The notes beneath the pieces were generated by a model that worked only from the letters and a program-made list of their open reading frames with translations, was not told the DNA's origin and did no database searches. Positions 1 through 7,787 of a stretch of 64,000 bases of DNA are shown piece by piece. Position 1 is the first letter of the stretch. Every line of letters starts with the position of its first letter. The position numbers and the translations under genes were made by a program. This DNA is from Desnuesiella massiliensis (GTDB taxonomy: Bacteria; Bacillota; Clostridia; Clostridiales; Clostridiaceae): positions 568,216-632,215 of the forward strand of contig NZ_LN879454.1 of assembly GCF_001403615.1 (NCBI RefSeq), in the 5' to 3' direction.

Positions 1-402
1 AGCTACTGGAACGAAGGCGAACAATGGGAAAAGCTAGATGCTTTTATAAAAAAAGAAAAAATACATTGCAGTAATTTTGACTTTACAATATATCATGACC
101 AAGAGTACGAAGAAAATCGTATCGATGTAGAGGTTGCAGCTCAAGTAGAAAAGCTAGGAAAGGATAAGAATGGTTTTACTTTCAGAAGTGTGGAGCCCGT
201 TCCCTGCGCAGCTTCTATTATGATTACTGGAGGATTAGAAAATATTGCGCCAGCATATCAATACTTTTCAGAATGGCTAGAAAAAAATAACTATGAACTC
301 AGCGGAACATCAAGACAAATTCTGCATAGGGGTCCTTACAATGAAAAGGATCCGAAGAATTATTTAATAGAAATACAGATACCAATTAATAAAGATTTAT
401 GA
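1..402 (+). CDS. GyrI-like effector-binding-domain protein, C-terminal part (partial)
   Basis: The reading frame is open from base 1, so the 5' end lies outside the window; 133 residues are visible. The C-terminal part, with HRGPYN and a final YLIEIQIPI strand, resembles the GyrI-like/AraC effector-binding fold that senses small hydrophobic ligands. Such domains usually form the C-terminal half of MerR- or AraC-type regulators, or stand alone. No DNA-binding part is visible here. The gene ends 76 bases before the next start and has no clear terminator. Family assignment rests on the C-terminal motif only. Confidence 0.65.
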   Translation, partial: SYWNEGEQWEKLDAFIKKEKIHCSNFDFTIYHDQEYEENRIDVEVAAQVEKLGKDKNGFTFRSVEPVPCAASIMITGGLENIAPAYQYFSEWLEKNNYELSGTSRQILHRGPYNEKDPKNYLIEIQIPINKDL

Positions 403-478
403 CACCTTTAATAATATGACATACTGATGTCATATTCCACATGATAAACTATATATAAATGTAGAGAGGAGGAATAAA

Positions 479-898
479 ATGCTTGAAAAGATACCCTCAG
501 AAGAAGAATTGATTTCACTCATGGGAGAGAACATATTTAAAATATGGTGTGATATTAATAACTTTATCAAAACAAATTATAATATTGATTTTCTTTGGGA
601 TAAAGGCGGAAAATCCGGTGTCTATGAACTTAAATATCGAAAAAGCGGTAAAACTCTTTGTGCGCTATATGCAAGAGAGCAGGAAATTAGGATTTTGGTG
701 ATTTTCGGGAAAGTAGAACGTGAAAAATTTGAAGCCTCAAGAGCAGATTTCTCTAAAAATATTAATGAGTTTTATGATAGTACTCATCAATATCATGATG
801 GAAAGTGGTTATATATAAACTTGGTGAATAGTGAATTGGTAGAAGATATAAAAAAGCTTATACTTATAAAGAAAAAGCCCAATAAAAAACTAGTATAG
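479..898 (+). CDS. DUF3788 family protein
   Basis: This 139-residue soluble protein starts at an ATG after an AGAGAGGAGG ribosome site. It has the DUF3788 pattern: a short N-terminal helix, then LWDKGGKSGVYELKYRKSGKTLCALY, described here by its ends as an LWDKGGKSG loop and a KSGKTLCALY strand, then an ILVIFGKVEREKF strand and an H-DGKWLYI segment. Function of the family is unknown. A hairpin terminator follows, so it is probably monocistronic. It follows the GyrI-like gene on the same strand, which may mean a shared sensor role, but nothing in the sequence proves that. Confidence 0.7.
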   Translation: MLEKIPSEEELISLMGENIFKIWCDINNFIKTNYNIDFLWDKGGKSGVYELKYRKSGKTLCALYAREQEIRILVIFGKVEREKFEASRADFSKNINEFYDSTHQYHDGKWLYINLVNSELVEDIKKLILIKKKPNKKLV

Positions 899-917
899 AT
901 ATGTGAAAAAATATTTT

Positions 918-948
918 AAGCGACGTTAAATTATACGCCGCTTTTTTT
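918..948 (+). terminator. Rho-independent terminator after the DUF3788 gene
   Basis: Arms at 918-926 and 935-943 pair over 9 bp with one mismatch, followed by a run of seven T. It sits 20 bases after the stop codon at 898. Confidence 0.75.
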
Positions 949-989
949 ATAGGAGTTAAATATTCTTAATTAAACAATATTGATTATAT

Positions 990-1487
990 TCACATATCAT
1001 AAGTTACCATGCTTTCATTAGCTTTTAAGCTTGATAATAATTGCTTTAAATATCCTTTCTTAATAGATATTTTAATAGAACCAATAGAAGCATCAAAAGC
1101 TATCTTTAAGGAATTTCTGCTTTGAAAAAATACATCTTCTTTTATATGGATATGTTTTATTGCAGCATAAGGAATTTTTTCACCTTTTATAAGAGCAAAT
1201 TCTTCAGTAAATATTAAGCCAGTGGAAACAATAAGAGAATGCAGCAACGATAGAGCTAATATTAATAAGGAGATAGAACTTAAATCTTTATGCCTAAGTA
1301 AGAAAGCACAGGAATGAAAAATTAAAAGTATGGTTAAAAGTAATTTACAGAGGTAAAAGTTAGTAGTAATCATTAACTTAAAATTTAATTCTATCCATTC
1401 TCTTTTTACATTGTATATAAATAGTAAATGCAAAATAATTTTAAATAGCTCAGCACATATTAAGAATATAAATAATTTCTCACTCAT
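990..1487 (-). CDS. Membrane protein with C-terminal PH-like domain
   Basis: A 165-residue protein read on the minus strand. Three hydrophobic segments are visible at about residues 5-25, 43-62 and 70-92. The remaining part, from about residue 95, is beta-rich (EEFALIKGEKIPYAAIKHI) and looks like the bacterial PH-like (bPH) domains often attached to short membrane modules. Function is unknown. The ribosome site is weak (a GGGGG run before the ATG). It converges with the DUF3788 gene, and the two share the region around 900-990. It could also be an immunity-type membrane protein, but no partner gene is present. Confidence 0.55.
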   Translation of the reverse strand: MSEKLFIFLICAELFKIILHLLFIYNVKREWIELNFKLMITTNFYLCKLLLTILLIFHSCAFLLRHKDLSSISLLILALSLLHSLIVSTGLIFTEEFALIKGEKIPYAAIKHIHIKEDVFFQSRNSLKIAFDASIGSIKISIKKGYLKQLLSSLKANESMVTYDM

Positions 1488-1581
1488 AGCAAACCCCCAA
1501 TATACTTATAACCATATAATATCATAATATCCAATTTAATACTATGGTTCTTTTGATTAATAGGTTTTACTGTAATGTATG

Positions 1582-1686
1582 TAGGAGGCTGTGAAAAAAG
1601 GTGTTCTATAGGTTTCCCTACACCGCGCGTGGAGCCCCACGAGCGGCCCGTGAAAAAGAACACCTATGTTTTTCACATCCTTCTAT
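1582..1686. repeat. Palindromic intergenic repeat (MITE-like or REP-like hairpin)
   Basis: Outer arms at 1582-1606 and 1659-1686 form an imperfect inverted repeat containing GTGAAAAA and GGTGTTC on each side. The centre (about 1619-1652) is far more GC-rich than the AT-rich surroundings and contains a nested hairpin (CGCGCGTGG against CCCACGAGCG). No coding frame spans it. It occupies the middle of the 434-base gap between the PH-like gene and the peptidase gene; the rest of that gap is plain AT-rich sequence with an imperfect TCGTTTT/AAAACGA palindrome at 1868-1882. Confidence 0.6.
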
Positions 1687-1921
1687 AGTTGTAGCTTATA
1701 TATTAAATTATTATAAGATTTTTTATGGAATTCTTAAAAGTAAATAAAAAACATTATAAAATAAAAAGCGTATATTTAAAGAAATTTATATTATAGCAAT
1801 GCTTTTTCTAAACAAAATTTTTAGTAGCTTTATTTTTTATAAAAAATATGATAATTTTATAATGTAATCGTTTTAAAAACGAATTTAAATTTAGCGTTAT
1901 CAAATTAAGGAGGAGATATAA

Positions 1922-3034
1922 ATGATCAATAAAGAAAGAATTGTAGAACAGTTCATAAAGTATGTTCAAATAGACAGTGAAACAAAGAATGAAAAAGCTT
2001 TTGCTGAATTTATATTAAAAGAGCTTAAGGATTTAGGTTTAGATGCTCATATGGATAATGCGGGAGAAAAAGTGGGTTCCAATGCTGGAAATGTTATAGC
2101 TAAGCTTTCAGGCACCAAAGATGTAGAAGCTATACTATTTAGCTGTCACATGGATACGGTGTCTCCTGGTAATGGAATTAAACCTATAATCAAGGAGGAG
2201 GTAATTTATAGTGATGGTACAACTATCCTTGGAGGAGATAATAAAGCTGGAATAGCTGCTATAGTTGAAGCTATAAGAGTTATAAAAGAAAACAATATAG
2301 AGCATGGACCAGTGGAAATAGCCTTCAGCATTTTTGAAGAAGGAGGGCTCTTTGGTGCAAAAAACTTAGATTATTCTAAGCTTAAGGCTAAAAAGGCTTT
2401 TGTCCTTGATAGTGGTGGAGAGCCAGGGGAAATAGTAATAAAAGGACCTGCTCAAGATAAAATAGATGTTAAAATCCTTGGAAAGCCTGCTCATGCAGGA
2501 GTTTGCCCAGAGCAAGGTATAAGCGCTATTCAAGTGGCTTCAGAGGCTATTAGTAATATGAAACTTCTTAGAATAGATGAAGAAACTACTGCCAACATAG
2601 GAAGTATAAATGGAGGCGGCGCTACTAATATTGTGTGCCCAGAGATAATAATAAAGGCAGAGGCAAGAAGCTTAAATATGGAGAAGCTTGATAAACAGAG
2701 TGCTCATATGGTGGAATGCTTTGAAAAAGCTGCTGAGAAGTTTGGTGCCAGGGCAGAAATCGAAGTAACCAGAATGTATGGTTCCTTTGTCATAGAAGAA
2801 AATGATGAAATTGTTCATTATGTAAAAGAAGCCTGCAATAATTTAGGCTTTACTTCAAAAACTGCGGCTACAGGCGGCGGCAGTGATACAAATGTACTAA
2901 ATGGTAATGGAATAAAGGCTGTTAACCTTGGTATAGGAGAAAGAAAACCACATACTTTAGAAGAGCACTTAAGAATAGAAGATTTAGTGAATACTTCAAA
3001 GTTAGTATTAGAATTAATTAAAACTGCGAAATAA
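1922..3034 (+). CDS. Peptidase T-like M20-family metallopeptidase
   Basis: A 370-residue cytoplasmic zinc peptidase of the M20 clan, of the PepT-like subtype that trims short peptides. Metal-binding and catalytic landmarks are present in order: the SCHMDTV motif near residue 75, GGDNKAGIAA near 109, the EEGGLFGAK catalytic glutamate pair near 139, an LDSGG aspartate near 160, and an HTLEEHL histidine near 343. A dimerisation (lid) insert lies between about 175 and 285 (KPAHAGV). The start is fixed by AGGAGG nine bases upstream. It is monocistronic, with its own terminator. It supplies amino acids in a peptide-fermenting organism. Confidence 0.88.
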   Translation: MINKERIVEQFIKYVQIDSETKNEKAFAEFILKELKDLGLDAHMDNAGEKVGSNAGNVIAKLSGTKDVEAILFSCHMDTVSPGNGIKPIIKEEVIYSDGTTILGGDNKAGIAAIVEAIRVIKENNIEHGPVEIAFSIFEEGGLFGAKNLDYSKLKAKKAFVLDSGGEPGEIVIKGPAQDKIDVKILGKPAHAGVCPEQGISAIQVASEAISNMKLLRIDEETTANIGSINGGGATNIVCPEIIIKAEARSLNMEKLDKQSAHMVECFEKAAEKFGARAEIEVTRMYGSFVIEENDEIVHYVKEACNNLGFTSKTAATGGGSDTNVLNGNGIKAVNLGIGERKPHTLEEHLRIEDLVNTSKLVLELIKTAK

Positions 3035-3042
3035 TTAGAATA

Positions 3043-3090
3043 ATAAAGTCTCTATTTTCATGTGCGGGAATAGAGACTTTATGTATTTTA
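3043..3090 (+). terminator. Terminator-like hairpin after the M20 peptidase gene
   Basis: A perfect 14-bp stem (3043-3056 with 3069-3082) eight bases after the stop codon. The T-run after the stem is weak. Confidence 0.7.
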
Positions 3091-3318
3091 TCTACTAAGC
3101 AAGGGGATATAAGCTATAGAAATTTATTCTATTAATTATTGTGTATGAATAAATACCATGCTATTAGGTAAACAATAAAATGATATAATTATAGAATATA
3201 ATATTAAAATAAAAGTATAGTTATAAATTGATTAGTCATGGAAAGAATAACTCCTGAAAATGTAGGCATATTTTGGAGCTACTCTACCCTAAATCAACAA
3301 GAAAGAGAGGTTTTATTA

Positions 3319-3654
3319 ATGAAAAGAAAAAATGCAAGATTAGCAGGAACAATGATAGCCTTTGGAGCTGCCACTTTAGCAGGAGCTTATACAGCTTATA
3401 AACTAAGAAAAGCGGCAAAGGAAAATATAATAAATAATTTTAACTCCTACGTAGAAGATGGGTGCTGTAACGATGAAGGAAAAGCATTTTTAGAGAGAAA
3501 AGGAAAGTTTTCTTTTAAAGATGTTTTTTCAAGGAAGGAAGAAAATAGTCTAGGAAACAAAGTACACCCTTATGAAAATACCATGAAATTTAGAAAAGAT
3601 AGAGTTTATAAAAAGGGTGTTAAGGGGATAAATGCTACTAAATACACTTTATAA
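3319..3654 (+). CDS. Small membrane-anchored protein of unknown function
   Basis: A 111-residue basic protein with one hydrophobic segment near its N-terminus (about residues 8-24, rich in G and A: LAGTMIAFGAATLAGAYTA) after a KRK start, then a charged soluble tail ending in FRKDRVYKKGVK. I placed the start at 3319, after an AAGAAAGAGAGG ribosome site, and not at the in-frame upstream ATG at 3238, whose extra residues look untranslated. I do not recognise a family. The hydrophobic segment could be an uncleaved anchor. A hairpin terminator follows at once. Confidence 0.6.
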   Translation: MKRKNARLAGTMIAFGAATLAGAYTAYKLRKAAKENIINNFNSYVEDGCCNDEGKAFLERKGKFSFKDVFSRKEENSLGNKVHPYENTMKFRKDRVYKKGVKGINATKYTL

Positions 3655-3655
3655 G

Positions 3656-3682
3656 AAAAAGCGACGCCGGTCGCTTTTTTGT
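3656..3682 (+). terminator. Rho-independent terminator
   Basis: GCGAC (3661-3665) pairs with GTCGC (3670-3674) and is extended by A-run/T-run pairing; TTTTTTGTTTT follows. It lies two bases after the stop codon at 3654. Confidence 0.75.
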
Positions 3683-3711
3683 TTTGTTAATTAATAGTAT
3701 AGTAAATTATA

Positions 3712-3741
3712 TTACCAATTATATCATTAAATTGGTATAAT
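3712..3741 (+). promoter_or_regulatory. Promoter with internal dyad, upstream of the lipoprotein gene
   Basis: A perfect TATAAT (3736-3741) lies 18 bases after TTACCA (3712-3717). An 8-bp dyad, TACCAATT (3713-3720) and AATTGGTA (3730-3737), overlaps both hexamers, which is where a repressor would block polymerase. A second palindrome, TTAATGCATTAA, lies at 3770-3781. The regulator is not identifiable. Confidence 0.45.
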
Positions 3742-3827
3742 GTGTAATACAATATATTTAATTAAATACTTAATGCATTAATCATTAAATCCTGTCTTAA
3801 TAAAGTTATGAAAAGGAGGAAATTTTA

Positions 3828-4400
3828 ATGAGAAAGAAATATCTTAAAAAATTTAAATTCTTAATAATTGCAATGCTTGTCAGTTTTAATCTTTTAGGAT
3901 GCTCAAAAAAAGTTGTAAAAGTTAGTGCAGATTATCTTTATTATTCAACTATAGAATCATTACTGAAGGACTCAGATGTCATTATTATAGGGCAAACTAT
4001 AAATGTAAATAAGGGAGAAAAGCTTAATATTAACAGGGATAAAAAGGCTAGTCCAGATGAATTAGTTTATACAGTTTCTGAAGTAAAGGTTACTGAGGTA
4101 ATTAAAGGGGATGTGAAACCTGAAGAGGTTATAAAAGTAAAGCAGCTTGGAGGAAATTATGATAATAAAGTATACAAGGTTGATGGTATGGAGTATTTAG
4201 TAAAGGGAAAAGATTATATACTATTCCTTGGCTCCTTCGTAGATATTGATCCTAATGAGCCTTATGTTCTAATGAATCCTAATCAAGGATATTTAGAGAT
4301 AGTGGACGGCAAGATTAAAGTAAACAAAAACAATACTCTTTTTAAGAGCGGTGTTACTAAAGAAGAAATAAAGAAGAGTTTAATTAAAGAAAATCCATGA
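3828..4400 (+). CDS. Lipoprotein of unknown function
   Basis: A 190-residue exported protein. A basic N-terminus, hydrophobic core and LLGC lipobox place the lipidated cysteine at about residue 25. The mature part is soluble and alternates short helices and strands (SLLKDSDVIIIGQTI, VTEVIKGDVKPEEVIKVKQ, KDYILFLGSF), which looks like a small beta-barrel or binding domain. No catalytic motif is seen and I do not recognise a family. The start follows AAAAGGAGG. Its terminator was split by the downstream insertion sequence, so read-through toward that element is expected. Confidence 0.7.
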   Translation: MRKKYLKKFKFLIIAMLVSFNLLGCSKKVVKVSADYLYYSTIESLLKDSDVIIIGQTINVNKGEKLNINRDKKASPDELVYTVSEVKVTEVIKGDVKPEEVIKVKQLGGNYDNKVYKVDGMEYLVKGKDYILFLGSFVDIDPNEPYVLMNPNQGYLEIVDGKIKVNKNNTLFKSGVTKEEIKKSLIKENP

Positions 4401-4414
4401 TTTAAGAAAAAAGC

Positions 4415-4423
4415 GACGGCGGT
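4415..4423. repeat. Left 9-bp target-site duplication of the IS4 element
   Basis: GACGGCGGT, identical to 5835-5843. It is the left half of the split terminator (stem A-run plus GCGAC from about 4406). Confidence 0.9.
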
Positions 4424-4455
4424 TTCTACTGTTGCATTAAAGAAATAATTTTATA

Positions 4456-4485
4456 TTGACACATTTTAATTGGTAGAAATTTAAT
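4456..4485 (+). promoter_or_regulatory. Probable transposase promoter
   Basis: TTGACA (4456-4461) and TTTAAT (4480-4485) are 18 bases apart, just inside the left inverted repeat. Transcripts from here would begin near the start of the hairpin at 4496. Confidence 0.45.
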
Positions 4486-4495
4486 AATGAAAAAT

Positions 4496-4550
4496 AAAAC
4501 CTCCTTGTGGTTAAATGGAAGTGACAAGCAACCATTCACAAGGAGGTTTT
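4496..4550 (+). promoter_or_regulatory. Hairpin that hides the transposase ribosome-binding site
   Basis: A perfect 14-bp inverted repeat (4496-4509 with 4537-4550) contains the AAGGAGG ribosome site of the transposase in its right arm. Transcripts entering the element would fold this stem and block translation. IS10 and IS231 are known to use such hairpins to limit activation by outside transcription. Confidence 0.65.
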
Positions 4551-4552
4551 TT

Positions 4553-5659
4553 ATGTTATCTAATAAAAATAATAAACTAGTTTTTCATAAATTAATAGCG
4601 GAAATCGGTGGAAGTTTTGTTAAGCATACTATAAAAAAATACAATGGTGATTATAGAAGCCAGCATTTTGATACACGCTCTCATATAAACTCAATGATTT
4701 ATTTAAATATACGTGGTTGCAAAAGTCTTAGAGAAGCTGAAAGTGAGATTTCTTCAAATAAAAAGCTTAAAAATCTTATTAATGTACCAAGTGTCTCCCA
4801 GTTTTCCAGGAAAAATTCTGCGAGAGATTATAGAATTTTTGAAGATATATTTTATCATTTGGTAGATAAGGCTAAAAGAAGACGCGGAGCCGTTAGGCTT
4901 ATGAAGGACATTCCTCCTATCAAAATTATTGATTCATCAGTAATCTTAGTTGCTCTAAAGCTTGCTCCACATTTCCAAATGGACAATAGTAGAGCGGGTA
5001 TAAAGATAAGCACTTTATTCAATGGTGAATTTCCAGAGAAAATTAACATAGTTAAAGGTAAGGTAAATGATAGAAAATGTATTGATGGCCTCTTTGAGCA
5101 TAACAGCTGCATCTATGTTTTTGATAGAGGTTATTACGACTATAAATGGTACGATGAGCTTAGTAAGAAAGAAATAAAATTTGTTACAAGAGCTACTAAG
5201 CATTCCATAGTCATGGAGGAACGAATGATATCATCAGATCCTTCTAAAGATATATATGATACTGAAGTTATTATGGGTACAAGCTATTCTAAGAATCTTA
5301 CTACTAAAAGTTATAGAGAAATCATGACTTTTAATGAAGAAGGAGAAGCAGTGACCTTTATAACTAATATTTTTGATTTACCAGCTTCAGACATAATAAA
5401 GCTCTATAAGCATAGATGGGAAATAGAATTATTCTTCAAATGGATTAAGCAAAACCTTAAAATAAAAAAGCTAATTGGCTACAATGAAAATGCTGTAAAA
5501 ATACAAGTATTTTCAGCACTTATTTCTTATATGCTTATATACTTATGCTGTGATACTACTGCTCTTAAGTACTCAATGCTTATCTTAACGCGTATTATAA
5601 GATCAAACTTACTCGAAGATTTTGATGAATATACAGTAGGATATTTCCGTACAGGTTAA
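4553..5659 (+). CDS. IS4-family DDE transposase
   Basis: A 368-residue transposase that cuts and joins the element's ends. The catalytic acidic residues can be placed: an aspartate in KIIDSSVI (about residue 126), an aspartate in VFDRGYYDYKWY (about 190), and a glutamate in the IS4 signature Y-(2)-R-(3)-E-(6)-K, seen as YKHRWEIELFFKWIK (about 285-299). The N-terminal 100 residues resemble the DUF4372 domain found in part of this family. I chose the ATG at 4553 because AAGGAGG lies six bases upstream; the in-frame ATG at 4487 is in the hairpin region. The frame is intact, so the element is probably active. Confidence 0.9.
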   Translation: MLSNKNNKLVFHKLIAEIGGSFVKHTIKKYNGDYRSQHFDTRSHINSMIYLNIRGCKSLREAESEISSNKKLKNLINVPSVSQFSRKNSARDYRIFEDIFYHLVDKAKRRRGAVRLMKDIPPIKIIDSSVILVALKLAPHFQMDNSRAGIKISTLFNGEFPEKINIVKGKVNDRKCIDGLFEHNSCIYVFDRGYYDYKWYDELSKKEIKFVTRATKHSIVMEERMISSDPSKDIYDTEVIMGTSYSKNLTTKSYREIMTFNEEGEAVTFITNIFDLPASDIIKLYKHRWEIELFFKWIKQNLKIKKLIGYNENAVKIQVFSALISYMLIYLCCDTTALKYSMLILTRIIRSNLLEDFDEYTVGYFRTG

Positions 5660-5749
5660 CGCTTAAAAAAATTGTTTTTTGGGGAGGGGGAAGCTATATG
5701 CATATATCTTGGTTAATATTTCAACACAAACCATATATTGAACCTAAAA

Positions 5750-5785
5750 AGCAAAGGATGGAAAAATAACTTTCCATCCTTTGCT
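5750..5785 (+). terminator. Terminator-like hairpin at the right end of the IS4 element
   Basis: A perfect 15-bp stem (5750-5764 with 5771-5785) in the element's 3' non-coding tail. There is no long T-run after it. It would limit transcription leaving the element. Confidence 0.6.
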
Positions 5786-5834
5786 AATAAGCTGCTATCA
5801 AGTTTTTAAAAATTGCCTTAATGCAACAGTAGAA

Positions 5835-5843
5835 GACGGCGGT
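5835..5843. repeat. Right 9-bp target-site duplication of the IS4 element
   Basis: GACGGCGGT, identical to 4415-4423; followed by CGCTTTTTTC, the right half of the split terminator. Confidence 0.9.
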
Positions 5844-5853
5844 CGCTTTTTTC

Positions 5854-6051
5854 AATGCACAGTTCACAATTCACAATGCACAATTATGGTTGATTTTTCT
5901 CCGTTACACTACGATAAATCTTTGATTATATTTTTTTGTGGATTTGCTACTTTAAAAAGCCGTGGCTAATTATTAGCCACGCTTATATAAATTCCTAATT
6001 TTTTCGCAGCGTTAGCGTAGAAAAAATCTCCTTCATTGTGAATTGTGCATT
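5854..6051. repeat. MITE-like element, about 198 bp, with 17-bp terminal inverted repeats
   Basis: The left end (5854-5870, AATGCACAGTTCACAAT) is the inverted repeat of the right end (6035-6051, ATTGTGAATTGTGCATT) with one mismatch. The left end is followed by a near-copy of itself in direct orientation. The inside has no gene but two hairpins: GTGGCTA/TAGCCAC around 5962-5981, and a TTTTTTC...GAAAAAA stem near 6000-6026. The right end finishes on the stop codon of the Uma2 gene. No transposase is present, so it would depend on one elsewhere. Confidence 0.55.
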
Positions 6052-6614
6052 TAAAAGAACACATCTTCTAAGTCTACCCTAAAATTCTCAAACACCACAG
6101 ATTCAATGATCCCTGTTTTAACCTTTATATCTGCCTGCTCATATAGGCCTTCTTCATTTAAGGAATACACAGTAATAGCATCTTTCATGGGGTTCACTAT
6201 CCAATATTCCTTAACTCCGTACTTCATATATAAATTAAATTTTGTAACCAAATCATGACCTTGATTTGAGGGGCTCAATATTTCTATTATCAAAGTAGGT
6301 ACACCAATATATTTTGATTCTGTAAAGTTATATTCATTGCATATTACGCTAAGATCAGGAATTACTATTTTTTTATCTTCTATGTCATCCTTGCTTAGTT
6401 GAATATCTGTAGGAGCTGCAAAAACTTTGCATTTTTTATCTTTTAGATAGATGCCTAGCTCTGTATGAAGATTGCTTGATACTAATTGATGCTTTATTGA
6501 AGGAGAAGGGGACATATAAATAATGCCATCAATATATTCTAAAATACTTTCACTGCTGTTTTTTAATCTCAAGTATTCTTCATAGGGGACAAAACTTTCT
6601 TTTGCTAAGGACAT
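6051..6614 (-). CDS. Uma2-family (DUF820) putative endonuclease
   Basis: A 187-residue protein of the Uma2 family, which has a PD-(D/E)XK nuclease fold. Visible features are the N-terminal YEEYLRL and YIDGIIYMSPSPS segments, an IVIPDLSVI strand carrying the aspartate (about residue 106), TLIIEILSPS with the glutamate (about 127) and KFNLYMKYGVKEYWIV with the helix lysines and tyrosines. This order matches the family. The biological role is not settled; many copies occur in cyanobacteria and some Firmicutes. The start follows AAGGAG. Its stop overlaps the end of the MITE-like repeat. Confidence 0.85.
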   Translation of the reverse strand: MSLAKESFVPYEEYLRLKNSSESILEYIDGIIYMSPSPSIKHQLVSSNLHTELGIYLKDKKCKVFAAPTDIQLSKDDIEDKKIVIPDLSVICNEYNFTESKYIGVPTLIIEILSPSNQGHDLVTKFNLYMKYGVKEYWIVNPMKDAITVYSLNEEGLYEQADIKVKTGIIESVVFENFRVDLEDVFF

Positions 6615-7155
6615 TTAAAATCAACTCCTTATTTATAATGGGTTTATATATTTTTAATTATAGCATTAATAATCTATAGATAAACATAAATTTTGTAATT
6701 TGTTTCTTAATACAATAATTATAATTTCATGAAAATGAAAATATTTTTATAATTAAAGAAAAAGCTATGGACATTATGAAATAAATATACTATTATATAA
6801 GTGTAATATAAATAAAAATTTAACAAGCTCTTGAGAAATGGTTGTTGTAAAGCTTAGTATACATAAAAATTATACAATATTTTTATATTACCTATATTGT
6901 TGAAGAATTATTAGATTGGGATTTTTATAAATACCTTTGCTTAATTATTGCAGCTTAAGATACTTATCGGGTAAATATGTATTAATATTTGACTATATAT
7001 GTATAATAAATAACAAAAAAAGTTATAAAAACAAGTATTATTGTGAAATTATTTTCATGATTATGAAATGTTTGAGCTCGTAAAAACCTCTCTTTACAGA
7101 AAATTTTATAGTTGTGATATAATAAACTATAATAATTGAAAAGAGGGAGCAGAAT
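6615..7155. other. 541-base AT-rich intergenic region
   Basis: No gene is seen. It holds the divergent upstream regions of the Uma2 gene and the XRE-cupin regulator. A 20-base motif at 6941-6960 (TTAATTATTGCAGCTTAAGA) recurs with three differences at 7754-7773, just upstream of the hydroxyproline genes, so it may be a regulator binding site. Confidence 0.4.
7093..7123 (+). promoter_or_regulatory. Probable promoter of the XRE-cupin regulator
   Basis: TTTACA (7093-7098) and a perfect TATAAT (7118-7123), 19 bases apart, with the gene's ribosome site (AGAGGGAG) about 20 bases downstream. Confidence 0.45.
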
Positions 7156-7716
7156 ATGATAGAGGGTATAGGTAAAAAAATAAAAGAGCTAAGGATTAGT
7201 CGGAATTTGACATTGAAGGATTTGAGCGTAAAAACTGACTTATCAATTGGATTTTTATCTCAATTAGAAAGAGGCTTGACGACTATAGCTGTTGATACCT
7301 TGTACACTATAGCAGAAGTTTTGGGTGTGGAGCTATCTTATTTTCTATCAAGTCCAAAACAAAATAAGAAATTAGTACTTCGTAGTTATGAAAAAGAAGT
7401 GTTTCAGATATATAGCAATCAATTTATATATTATAATTTGACTAATGATATCGAAGATAAAGTTTTCTTACCAAGATACATAGAAATTCTTCCTAGTAAT
7501 AATGAAGAAGACATTACACCTTATAATCATGAAGGAGAAGAGTTTGTTTACGTAATGGAAGGAATTCTTACTTTGGTTGTCAATAATGAGAAGTATGAAT
7601 TGTATCCTGGAGACAGTGCACATTATGATTCTAGCATTGTTCATAATTGGGCTAATCGCACAAATAAGACAGTGAAGTTAATCACTGTACATACTCCAAA
7701 TATGTTTAGAAAATAA
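7156..7716 (+). CDS. XRE-family regulator with C-terminal cupin domain
   Basis: A 186-residue transcription factor. Residues 7-62 form an XRE helix-turn-helix (IKELRISRNLTLKDLSVKT, then SIGFLSQLERG as recognition helix). Residues about 110-182 form a cupin barrel (HEGEEFVYVMEG, LYPGDSAHYDSS, HNWANRT) that may bind a small ligand. Such proteins usually control nearby amino-acid or small-metabolite genes. It lies 159 bases upstream of the hydroxyproline operon in the same direction, so it is a good candidate for its regulator. Ligand identity is inferred from context only. Confidence 0.85.
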   Translation: MIEGIGKKIKELRISRNLTLKDLSVKTDLSIGFLSQLERGLTTIAVDTLYTIAEVLGVELSYFLSSPKQNKKLVLRSYEKEVFQIYSNQFIYYNLTNDIEDKVFLPRYIEILPSNNEEDITPYNHEGEEFVYVMEGILTLVVNNEKYELYPGDSAHYDSSIVHNWANRTNKTVKLITVHTPNMFRK

Positions 7717-7753
7717 ATTCTATAGAGCCTTTTACATAGTAATAATTTAGTCC

Positions 7754-7773
7754 TTAATTATTACAGCTTAGAA
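7754..7773. promoter_or_regulatory. Second copy of a 20-base motif, possible operator
   Basis: TTAATTATTACAGCTTAGAA matches 6941-6960 at 17 of 20 positions. One copy precedes the regulator and one precedes the operon it probably controls. Confidence 0.3.
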
Positions 7774-7787
7774 GGCCTTTTAATAAA

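Larger units (their letters stand above)
4424..5834 (+). mobile_element. Complete IS4-family insertion sequence, 1411 bp
   Basis: The ends are perfect 17-bp inverted repeats: 4424-4440 begins TTCTACTGTTGC and 5818-5834 is its exact reverse complement. Both ends are flanked by the same 9-bp direct repeat GACGGCGGT (4415-4423 and 5835-5843). Removing the element and one copy of the repeat restores AAAAAAGC-GACGGCGGT-CGCTTTTTT, a hairpin terminator for the lipoprotein gene. The element holds one transposase gene, a hairpin over its ribosome site and an outgoing terminator. Perfect ends, a perfect duplication and an intact gene point to a recent insertion. Confidence 0.93.

Noticed and set aside
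3238..3318. Longer start for the small membrane protein
   Set aside because: The extra 27 residues lack a ribosome site and a plausible fold; the ATG at 3,319 has a purine-rich site and a typical KRK anchor start.
5781..5969. 62-residue plus-strand frame across the IS4 right end
   Set aside because: It spans the inverted repeat, the target duplication and the MITE-like end, with no ribosome site.
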